NCBI RefSeq assembly: GCF_002575655.3
Contig: NC_053036.3
Location: 158,448,627-158,512,626 of the forward strand
From: Aegilops tauschii subsp. strangulata
Taxonomy: Eukaryota; Streptophyta; Magnoliopsida; Poales; Poaceae
DNA length: 64,000 bases
Direction of reading: 5' to 3'
Position 1 is the stretch's first letter; each line of letters opens with the position of its first letter. Below, in pieces: positions 43,321 to 52,352 of the stretch. The translations under genes and the position numbers were made by a program. The notes under the pieces are model-generated. The model was not told the origin of the DNA. It saw only the letters and a list, made by a program, of their open reading frames with translations, and made no database searches.

Positions 43321-44660
43321 CGACTCTACCAGCGTCTGACCGTTAGATGTCAATCTAACGGCAATCATGCTTCTTCAGTCTCTGATCTTCCTGCTCCAGC
43401 CGCCCAAACCAGCGCCGGCGGAACCGCCTGCTCCCGCCTCCTGTGGCCGGCTGTGCTGCCGGGCAGGCCTCACGACACCACCATACTCGCATCCCTGGCC
43501 TGGCTATCCCTCTACTTAGCCACAGCTCCTGTTATTTTCCGGCGATGGTAGCCGAACCAGTCAACCCTCGTACTCCCCACTGCGTGGGCAGCCACTGTCG
43601 TGTCTTCCCCGGCTCCATGTCATTTCCCTTCGTAGGCCTCAGCATCGTCCACCGCCATGGTGCTCTCGGCGCGGCGTGGTCAACGTGGTCAACGAACGAC
43701 ATCCATTGGAAGTGGACTGTACGTGGAGAGGCTGACAGCTGGGTCCATGCCCGCACATAAGGAAATGCTTCCTTATTACGCGCAAAATAATGATTCCACC
43801 ACCTGACATCTGGGAGCAACCGAAAGGGCCTCTGTATTTTGCGAAAAAAACGTTCCCGCCGCTGACAAGTTGGACCCACCTGCTATATCTTCGCACGCAA
43901 GGAAGTTCTTCCTTATTACAAAAAAATGAATACTCCCTGCTAGCGGGGACCGACCATATGGGAGGCTGACTTGTGGGCCTACTAAGTTGACGCAGACGGA
44001 GGGCTTTGTCAACTTAGTCAATATGAACGATTCCAGCTCTAGTGACCATACGATGCCCATCCAACGGCCGTAGTGCTTCTTCAACCTCTGGTCTTCTTGC
44101 TCCAGCCGCCCAAACCAGCGCCAGTCGTGCCGCGTGCTCCTGCCTCCCGTGGCCGGCTGTGATGCCGCGGAGGCCTCACCGCCCCCTACTACTCCCACCG
44201 CTGGCCAGGCCATCCCTCTACTCACCCGCACCCCTTGTTATTCTGCGGCAACGGCAGCCTCACACTGCAGCCGAACCAGTGAACCCTCGTACTCCACTCC
44301 GCATGGGCATCCACTGTCGTGTCTTCCCCGGCTCCGCGTCCTCCCCTTCCTAGGCCTCGCCGTCGTCCACCGCCCTGGTGCTCTCGGTGCGGCGTGGTCA
44401 ACGTGGTCAAGGAATGACTTCCATCGGAAGAGTACTGTACATGGAGAGGCTGACAGCTGGGTCCACGGCCGCAGCAAGGAAGTGCCTCCTTATTACGTGG
44501 AAAATAATGATTCCTCCACCTGACAGCAGGGACCCACCGGACGGGCCACCGTATTTCACAAAGAAAACATTTCCCCCCTGACTGCTGGGACCCACTAGCT
44601 ACATCTTCGCACACAAGGAAGTGCCTGACAGTCGGGACCCACCCGGTCGAAGCGTACGTA
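43321..44660. repeat. Block of about 650 bp duplicated in tandem
   Basis: Copy A (about 43330-43925) and copy B (about 44045-44640) share the order: 'gcttcttca(g/a)(t/c)ctctg(a/g)tcttc', 'ctccagccgcccaaaccagcgcc', 'ggcatccactgtcgtgtcttcc'-like text, 'gtggtcaacgtggtcaa', 'ggagaggctgacagctgggtcca', 'aataatgattcc(t)ccacctgac'. Confidence 0.78.
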
Positions 44661-45041
44661 GCATTGTCATTCTGGTCGCGAACATGTATGTACATACGAT
44701 CAGTCTGTCTGCAGGGTGCAATGATGAACCGTGGCTGTGTAAGGAAGGGCACGTGTCATAGTAGAGGCACGCATGTAGCATGTACATGTACGTACAACGG
44801 CCAGGGTGCAAGAAAGTAAATACGGCCACATACGTACATACGGGCGGAGTCTCGAACGCCTACTCGCGCATACGTACGGCCAGGACTCATGTACATGGCT
44901 GGGTCGAAACGGAGAAACTGCGTCGTCGTCGTTTTCATGGGGAGGCAATGGAATGCGTCGTGTTCATCGGGAGGCAACAGAACGCGTGTTGTTCATCGGG
45001 AGCCAACCGGCTTGGACGAACAGCCAATGGAAACAAGGCCT

Positions 45042-45308
45042 GGCGTACCGCAGAACAGAGGAAACGGCCTTGTGTTCGACCAGCCACGGTCGAAACGGGA
45101 TCCTGTCCATCGGGAGGGGTCTGGCGTACCGCAAAACAGAGGAAACAGACTTCTCTTGGACCTCCTACGGTCGAAACGGGGTCCTGTTGATCGAGAGGGG
45201 TGTGGCGTACCGCAAAACGGAGGAAACAGACTTGTGTTGGAGCGCTACGGTCGAAACGGGGGTCCTGTTCATCAGGAGGGGTGTGGCGTACCGCAAAACG
45301 GGACTCCA
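45042..45308. repeat. 81-bp tandem repeat, three full copies plus a partial
   Basis: 'ggcgtaccgca(g/a)aac' starts at 45042, 45123, 45204 and 45285, exactly 81 bp apart. Each unit also holds 'cggtcgaaacggg' and 'tcctgt(t/c)(c/g)atc'. The units are 80-90% alike. Because 81 is a multiple of three, a plus-strand frame (44806-45426) shows a 27-residue repeat (AYRKTEET...GRNG), but there is no other sign of coding. Confidence 0.85.
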
Positions 45309-46270
45309 CGGGATACTGTTCATCTTCACCGTCGACTGCCTCCACGGGCTACTGTTCATCCATCGTCGACTGCCTCCACGGGTTCCTGTTCATCCACCAT
45401 CGACCTCCTCCAGCCTCCACATGTGACTGTTCATCCACGGGCTCCTGTTCATCCAGCCTCCACCGCTCCTCCACCGGCTACTGTTCAACCAGCCCTCTCG
45501 GCGGGGTCCTGTTCAACCACCCCTCCACAGGCTACTGTTCGACCACCCCTCCACCGGCTATTGTTCAACCAGCCCTCCACGGGGTCGTCCTATTCATTCA
45601 GCCCTCCACGGGGTCCTGTTCATCCAGCCCTCCACCGCCTCGATCGATCGGGGTACTGTTCATCCAGCGGCAACGGCCTCTACTACCACGGGGTCCTGTT
45701 CATCCAACCTCCCACCGGGAACTATTCATCCAACCCCCAACAACACTCACTATTCATCAAGAGGCAGCATCGATCGACTTCAGTTAGCAGCAGTAGCGAA
45801 GGAATCACTCGGGTTCAGTTAACAGCAAGGGATCGATGGGGGTTCAGTAACGTAGCTAGTGCAATCGCTCGGGTTCAGTTAGAGCCCAACGCCTCGCTCG
45901 GGTTCAGTTAGAGCGCAACACCTCGCACACACACACGTACGTGTACGAGAGAAACGTGCAAACCTCTGTGCATCGCTCGGCCCCGACCACCCACCGTAAC
46001 CGGGAACTCCCCGATATTTTCCTCGCCCTCGCTTCTACCATGGTTTTTTCCGTCATGGATGGCCCAAAGAATGTCATGCAGCTGCGTCTCCAGCCCGCCA
46101 AGGATGAAAAGGCCATTTCCTGTCATGATTTTTTGTCATAGAAGTAGGAGCCCACCACATCTATGATGATACCGGGTTTTGTCACAATTATCGTCATAGA
46201 AGTGTCATAAGCATGACAGGAAAAAAATCATTCGGCCCAAAATGTCACAGATGTGTCTTTTTTTGTAGTG

Positions 46271-46714
46271 ATGCCTTGTGTGCTATTAAACGTCACAACT
46301 TAACTAAGTGATTATAAAGATGCTCTACAAGTATCTCCGAAGGTGTTTGTTGGGTTGGCATAGATCGAGATTAGGATTTGTGACTCCGAGTATCGGAGAG
46401 GTATCTCTGGGCCCTCTCGGTAATGCACATCATAAGAAGCCTTGCAAGCAATGTGACTAATGAGTTAGTTACGGGATGATGTATTACGGAACGAGTAAAG
46501 AGACTTGCCGGTAACGAGATTGAACTAGGTATGAAGATACCAACGATCGAATCTCGGGCAAGTAACATACCGATGACAAAGGGAATAACGTATGTTGTCA
46601 TTACGGTACGACCGATAAAGATCTTCGTAGAATATGTAGGAGCCAATATGAGCATCCAGGTTCCACTATTGGTTATTAACCGGAGAGGTGTCTCGCTCAT
46701 GTCTACATAGTTCT
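46271..46714 (+). mobile_element. Fragment of a BARE/WIS-type LTR
   Basis: It matches the middle of the solo LTR at 16207-17938 (corresponding to about 16581-17025; 'ggtaatgcacatca', 'gagttagtt', 'cttgccggtaacgagattgaa'). It is cut on the left by the CACTA terminus and on the right by insertion of the second Sirevirus at 46715. The missing right part should lie beyond the window after the inserted elements. Confidence 0.88.
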
Positions 46715-48355
46715 TGAAAGTGCAACTATCCCTGGGTGGTTTTGGTAATTCCTAACAACATATAGCTCATTGAGCTAATGCTATTTCAAGATAAATATTT
46801 CAGGAAAGCTCAATGATTGGCATGGCATGGATGAGAAAAGTGGACCCCTCAAAATACTAAGGACAAAGGATTGGCTCAAGCTCAAAGCACAAGACTCTAC
46901 ATTTTTTCATTTTAAGTGATCCAAGATCACATTGAGTCCATAGGAAAAGTCAATACTATCAAGAGGGGATGAGGTGTTGCTTAATGGCTTGCTTGCTAGA
47001 AGTGCTTAGTGATATGCTCCAAAACCCTCAACTACTTTCTCACATCCACATACGTCCCAAACCAAAAGTCAAACTCGGCCCCACCGAAACTATCTATCCG
47101 GCGCCACGGAGTTCATTTGACATAAGCACTGCCAGAAACCCTAGTCTTTTCGGTCTCACTGAGATGGGATTGTAATCTCTCTGTTTCCCTTCGTAACGTT
47201 TCGGTCAAATCGAGATGAGCGATCGGTCCCACCGATATTGCAATGCAAACACTCTGTTTCCTTTTCGTAACGTTTCGGTCCAACCGAGATGAGCGAATCT
47301 ATCCCACCGAGTTTGCCTGACCAACTCTCTGTTTGTCTATTACCAAAATCGGTCTCACCGAGTTTGTGTAATCGGTCGCACCAAGATTACGTTATGCCCT
47401 AATCCTAACGAAATCGGTCTCACCGAGTTGACGTGTCGGTCCCACGAAAATCCTAACGGTCACATTGTGAACTAAATCGGTCTGACCGAGTTTAATGATT
47501 CGGTCCCACCGAGTTTGGTAAATTGTGTGTAACAGTTAGATTTTGTGTGGAGGCTATATATACCCCTCCACGCACTCTTCATTCATGGAGAGAGCCATCA
47601 GAACATGCCTACACTTCCAACATACATTTTCTGAGAGAGAACCACCTACACTTGTGTTGAGATCAAGATATTCCATTCCAACCACATAAATCTTGATCTC
47701 TAGCCTTCCCCAAGTTGCTTTCCACTCAAATCATCTTTCCACCAAATCCAAATCCTGTGAGAGAGAGTTGAGTGTTGGGGAGACTATCATTTGAAGCACA
47801 AGAGCAAGGAGTTCATCACCAACACACCATTTGTTACTTCTTGGAGAGTGGTGTCTCCTAGATTGGCTAGGTGTCACTTGGGAGCCTCCGTCAAGATTGT
47901 GGAGTTGAACTAAGGAGTTTGTAAGGGCAAGGAGATCACCTACTTCATGAAGATCTACCCGAGTGAGGCAAGTCCTTCGTGGGCGATGGCCATGGTGGGA
48001 TAGACTTTGCTTCTTCGTGGACCCTTCGTGGGTGGAGCCCTCCGTTGACTCGCGCAACCGTTACCCTTCGTGGGTTGAAGTCTCCATCAACGTGGATGTA
48101 CAATAGCACCACCTATCGGAACCACGGATAAAAAATCTCCGTGTCAACATTGCGTTTGCTCCCTCAAACTCCTCCCTTTACCTTCATATGCAATTGTTTT
48201 ACTTTCCGCTGCTACACTCTTAGAATTGCATGTGTAGGTTGATTGCTTGACTTGTGCTAAGTTGCTAAAATCTGCCAAGAACTAAAATTGGGAAAAGGCT
48301 AGATTTTTAATTGGTCGAGTAGTCTAATCCCCCCCTCTAGACATACTTTCGATCC
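46715..48355 (+). repeat. 5' LTR of the pol-less Sirevirus
   Basis: About 1.64 kb. It carries about 12 copies of a CTCGGT-N3-ACCGAG-type palindrome between 47085 and 47515 and a TATA box TATATATA at 47555-47562. The right end is blurred: the sequence passes straight from 'ctttcgatcctttt' to 'aattggtctccatttg', without the usual '...TTTCA' end and without tggtatcagagc. A deletion across the LTR/PBS boundary is the simplest reading. Confidence 0.82.
47085..47562 (+). promoter_or_regulatory. Palindrome array and TATA box of LTR promoter
   Basis: About 12 full or near copies of TCGGTCTCACCGAG-like words in 430 bp, then TATATATA at 47555 within 'ggctatatatacccctcc'. The same combination occurs internally at 51485-51671. 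Confidence 0.72.
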
Positions 48356-48432
48356 TTTTTAATTGGTCTCCATTTGCTTTGATTTCAGTAGCTTTTGGTG
48401 GTCATAGCCTTGGTTTCACAACCTAGGAGAGT

Positions 48433-49587
48433 ATGGCGTCTAGCGAGGGAAATTACCACCGTAGAGGTCCTTACTTTGATGGTACAAATTTTGCTAGTTG
48501 GTAGCATAAGATGAAGATGCATATTCTTGGACATAACCCCGACGTTTGGGCTATTGTGTGTATTGGCTTGCAAGGTGAATTCTTTGATGGGAGAGAACCA
48601 AACCATGAAGCTACCGCGGAAGAGTTGAAGATGCTACAATACAATGCTCAAGCTTGTGATATTCTCTTCAACGGATTGTGCCCCGAAGAATTCAACAAAA
48701 TTAGCCGTCTTGAGAATGCAAAGGAAATTTGGGATACTTTGTTTGATATGCACGAAGGTACCGACTCCGTCAAGGAATCCAAATTGGATGTGCTCCAAAG
48801 TCAGCTTGACAAGTTCAAAATGAAGGATGGTGAAGGTGTCGCTGAAATGTACTCTAGGCTTGCTCTCATCACAAATGAGATTGCCGGCTTAGGAAGTGAA
48901 GAGATGATCGATAAATTCATCATGAAGAAGGTCCTAAGAGCCTTGGATGGAAAATATGATACCGTGTGCACATTGATCCAAATGATGCCCAATTACAAAG
49001 ATCTCAAGCCAACAGAAGTCATTGGAAGAATTACTGCTCATGAGATGTCACTCAAGGATAAGGAAGAGCTCCATAACAAGTCAAGTGGTGCTTACAAAGC
49101 CTCGTGTGATGCTCCCACATCATCAAGTGAGAAACAAACCTTCAATGAAGAATTGAGCCTAATGGTGAATAACTTCAACAAGTTCTACAAAGTAGAAGCA
49201 AGGAAAGAAGTTCCAAGTCAAGGTCCTACAATGACAAAAGATCTTCTAGTCGTGAGCGTAATTGCTACAATTGTGGAAGACCCAGACACTATTCCAATGA
49301 GTGTACAGCTCCCTACAAAAGAAGAGAAGATTCTCCCAAAAGAAGGAGTAGAAGAGAAGAATCACCATCAAGAGAAAGAAGGAGTAGAGATGATCGTTAT
49401 GAACGAAGACCCTCTTAGAGAAGCAAGGATTCGGAAAGGAAGGATAAGTCATCAAGAAGCTACACAAAAAGAAGACATCAAGCTCATGTTGGTGAATGGG
49501 TATCCGTCTCCGACTCCGACAATCACTCCGAAAGAAGTTATCACTCCGACTCCTAATATACTCAAGATGAAGGTGTTGTCGGACTAG
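48433..49587 (+). pseudogene. gag, N-terminal part and zinc knuckle (pol-less Sirevirus)
   Basis: The ATG at 48433 begins MASSEGNYHRRGPYFDGTNF. A TAG at 48502-48504 (probably from CAG) interrupts it, then the frame is open with the Copia Gag domain (DILFNGLCPEEFNKISRLEN, AKEIWDTLFDMHEGTDSVKE, RALDGKYDTVCTLIQMMPNY). A frameshift near 49240 takes the zinc knuckle CYNCGRPRHYSNEC (49263-49304) and the Arg/Ser-rich tail into another frame. Gag forms the particle; it would be made here only by read-through and frameshifting, so this copy is inactive. Confidence 0.88.
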
Positions 49588-49592
49588 CACTT

Positions 49593-50615
49593 GTGACAAC
49601 CAACTCCTACGACATATCTGAATCACCAAATGAAGGAATTGGGAGATGCTTCATGGCTAAAGGTCCAAAGGTAACACATCCCGAGTATGTTGATTTCAAT
49701 AGTGATGAAGATGATTTGCTAGGAGATGATGATTTACTTGTTGACAACTCTAGTTATGAAAACTATGATGAACTTGCTATTAATCATGGTAATCAAGATA
49801 AAATGAATGACGATGATAAGAAAGAGATTGAGCGTCTAACTAAAGAACTAAACACTCTTAAGGTAGCTCATGAAACTACCTTGGAAGATCATCGAGAACT
49901 TTTAAAGACTCATGAGAAGCTACGCTTTGAAAAGCTCAACCTCGAGCAAGAGCATGAGTTTTTAAAGGCGATCAATGATGATCTTCGCAAGAAAAGTTCT
50001 TCTTACATTGCGAAGCGTTTACTCTTCTCTACTTACATGCCACAAGTTAAATCTAACAATAAGAACAAGAAATATTCTTTATCTAGTAGTAACAACAATC
50101 ATGCTAAATCCAATGTTGTTGCTTCTAGTAGTTCTCTTGATTCCACTAATGATTCTCTTAGCCAAGTTACACTTGAGCAAGAAAATAGTTTATTGAAAGG
50201 AATTATAGAGAAAGGTGTTTACAAGAGCCTTGCCGGAGGTAAGCAATTTGAGGAGATTGTACGCAAGCAAGGAAGACACCGGAAGAATCAAGGTGTTGGT
50301 TTTGAACGAAAGTTCAATGCCAATGGAGTTGAGTGGGAAGAAGATCAATACCCCAAGATGAAGTTTGTTCCTCAACAAGAGAAGTATGATCCTACTTCTT
50401 TCAAAGGAGCACAAGTTCAAGGTGATCTTGCACCACAAGACCACAAGCAAAAAGGCAAGGACAAGCTTCAAGAGGAAATTGATGCATTTGAAGAAGCACC
50501 TAAGGCCTTAGTCAAGTGGGTTCCCAAGACTACATCAAGTTCTACTTCATCAAGTACGACTACAACTCCAAGGATTCCCATCAAGATGGTGGGGATCCCG
50601 AAGAAGAAGAACTAG
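49593..50615 (+). CDS. gag C-terminal coiled-coil extension (pol-less Sirevirus)
   Basis: 340 codons open to the TAG at 50613-50615, following gag with only a 5-base gap but in a different frame. It contains CFMAKGPKVTHPEYVDFNSD, an acidic run, a long coiled coil at residues about 70-130 (KEIERLTKELNTLKVAHETT, LRFEKLNLEQEHEFLKAIND), an Asn/Ser-rich part, EKGVYKSLAGGKQFEEIVRK, GVGFERKFNANG and a Lys/Thr/Ser-rich end. The ordered motifs match the gag extension of the Maximus-like element (EMGMYKSLKGHQTLCDVLKK-type and GVGFKRKMNVDG), showing common descent. In a full element the protease would follow; here the reading ends. Confidence 0.78.
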   Translation: MTTNSYDISESPNEGIGRCFMAKGPKVTHPEYVDFNSDEDDLLGDDDLLVDNSSYENYDELAINHGNQDKMNDDDKKEIERLTKELNTLKVAHETTLEDHRELLKTHEKLRFEKLNLEQEHEFLKAINDDLRKKSSSYIAKRLLFSTYMPQVKSNNKNKKYSLSSSNNNHAKSNVVASSSSLDSTNDSLSQVTLEQENSLLKGIIEKGVYKSLAGGKQFEEIVRKQGRHRKNQGVGFERKFNANGVEWEEDQYPKMKFVPQQEKYDPTSFKGAQVQGDLAPQDHKQKGKDKLQEEIDAFEEAPKALVKWVPKTTSSSTSSSTTTTPRIPIKMVGIPKKKN

Positions 50616-51484
50616 AGAATTCTTGAGGGTGACTCCGCCAACATACTTCACTCTTATCATTTTGGCAATGACAAGTGCAAACAACTTTCATATCTTGCAC
50701 TAGTTCAAGGAGTCACAAACCCTCTTGTTGGTAAGACAAGGGACAAGGTAAGCTAATGCTTTCATGGACAACATCTTGTGTATACATCACTCTATGTCTA
50801 TGGATATCCTTGCTTGTTCCTTGTGGGACTAACCCGTGTAGGTATTGAAAGTGCAACTCACTCCAAAGGATTGCTCCGAATGATATACACCAACTTTGAG
50901 CATCCACATCTTCAACACGTACATGAAGTCATCATCAACAAAACCCAAGTTTAGTTCATCCCTCTTAGGGGGGATATCACATCTAGGGGGAGCTTTACTC
51001 TAAAATTGAGCTAAAGCAACTCTAATGGTGTGAGCACAACAATGCTTTATGTAAAAGTGGTAACCCCACTTGTGCTTAAACGATGAGTATGACATATGAT
51101 CAAATGTTCTCATTTGACTCCTAAGTCAATATACTCATATATAGATGACCTAGTCATCGCCAATTTCTTGATAGATGCTAGAGTGTTTGTGCATGCTTTG
51201 TCACATATTTCCTTTGCCATTTTAATTGTGTGAGCATGTTGAATGCATATTTGTCTCTTTCGAGGACATACATTTGTTGCTTTGATTGTTTGGCTTTTTT
51301 CTTTTGCCAAATGGATGGACAAGAATGCCTAAGAACTCACTCTAGCTATCTATGCTCTTCTCGTCTCAAACTCTATTCATGCCACATCACAAAGTTTGAT
51401 CAAGTCAGATTCGAACCACTCTGTGTGAGGAGCACTCGGAGTCCCCGATTCGTTATAGACTTAAACTTCCAAAACCTCTTTGTG
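50616..51484 (+). other. Non-coding stretch where pol would be expected
   Basis: No RT, integrase, RNase H or protease motif in any frame. It holds a PPT-like 'ctagggggagctttac' at 50983 and otherwise AT-rich text. Confidence 0.72.
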
Positions 51485-51671
51485 CATCTCGGTCTGACCG
51501 ATTCATCTTTCGGTCCTACCGAGATCACTAAGTTGATCTAGGTTTTCAATCTCGGTGCAACCGATTAGAACCTTTCGGTCACACCGAGTTGCAGTAACTG
51601 CCTGCAGTTTTGCATCTCGGTGCCACCGAGTTGTTCCACTCGGTCACACCGACAGGGTCAGGTTATATATA
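51485..51671 (+). promoter_or_regulatory. Internal palindrome array plus TATA before env-like gene
   Basis: Six CTCGGT-N3-ACCGAG-type words (51488-51653), then TATATATA at 51664-51671 in the context 'ggttatatataccgacgg', close to the LTR's 'ggctatatatacccctcc'. Inferred second promoter. Confidence 0.55.
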
Positions 51672-51777
51672 CCGACGGGTCAAATTTTGGAAATTTTTCA
51701 AAAACCCTTCCTCTTCGGGTCTCCGGATCGTCCTCTCGCCGCCAGCGACCTCCCGCCGCTTGTCTCCGCCGTCGTTA

Positions 51778-51828
51778 ATGGCAATCTGCTCCGCCGTTGC
51801 CGCCGTAGCGAACACTCGCCGTACTAGG
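51778..51828 (+). CDS. Leader exon candidate before env-like gene
   Basis: In a GC-rich block downstream of the internal TATA, the ATG at 51778 codes for MAICSAVAAVANTRRTR and meets a consensus splice donor AGG/GTAAGT at 51828/51829. The next 500 bp is intron-like and contains seven more CTCGGT/ACCGAG palindromes. A suitable acceptor before 52353 (TCATAG at 52322-52327 is a candidate) would not keep the phase, so the join is unresolved. The layout is parallel to 23961-24053 in the Maximus-like element. Confidence 0.45.
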
Positions 51829-51984
51829 GTAAGTGTTCGACCCCTTGTGCTGTCTTTTTCACTCCGATTCCTAGCACAAGGACAATGCCATGATTCTTGC
51901 CACGATTGAGATTGATCCATCCAGCAAAAACTTCCTTAGGTCTAGTTTGAGTCGAAAATTTTAGGGTTAGCTCTCCGCAGAACT

Positions 51985-52225
51985 CATCTCGGACCGACCG
52001 AACTGTAGAAATCGGTCTCACCGAGTTGGCCTTGGCCATTGCACATGCGCTCTTCGGTCCTACCGAAATGTGCAAATCGGTGTGACCGAGTTCAAGATTC
52101 TGTGAAACCCTAGCAATCTCGGTGCCACCGAACGGTGACTCAGCTCTACCGAGTTCACTAGTTTAGGTTCCAAGAATTGCTTCGGTATCACCGAGTTTGT
52201 CAATTAGGTAGCTCCGAGATCACTT
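51985..52225. repeat. Second cluster of CTCGGT/ACCGAG palindromes in intron-like region
   Basis: About seven copies, for example 'tcggtctcaccgag' near 52013 and 'tcggtatcaccgag' near 52181. Confidence 0.72.
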
Positions 52226-52352
52226 CTATAGAGAACTAAAGCTAAGATTTTTGACTCAATTGTTTTGCAAAACCTCTATACTTTGTGATGCTCATCTACT
52301 CTACCTCATCTACAACCTATTCATAGGGTCTGCTGTCAGTGAGCTTGAAGTG

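Larger units (their letters stand above)
43310..46270 (-). mobile_element. CACTA transposon, one terminus plus subterminal region
   Basis: Reading the minus strand from 46270 gives CACTACAAAAAAAGACACAT, the CACTA terminus, with 'gtcatagaagt' style subterminal repeats at about 46135-46215. Further in are 'cgggttcagtta' repeats (45810-45915), about twenty 'ctgttcatc(c)' words (45310-45760), an 81-bp tandem repeat and a duplicated 650-bp block. Dense short repeats next to the terminus are typical of CACTA elements. No transposase was found and no matching opposite terminus was seen in the window, so the left limit is arbitrary and the element is truncated or continues unrecognised. Confidence 0.62.

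Noticed and set aside
45042..45308. CRISPR-like array
   Set aside because: Whole 81-bp units are repeated without unique spacers; nuclear plant DNA.
44806..45911. Frames of 206 and 340 codons with a 27-residue repeat
   Set aside because: Produced by the 81-bp tandem array and 'ctgttcatc' words of a CACTA subterminal region; no domain.
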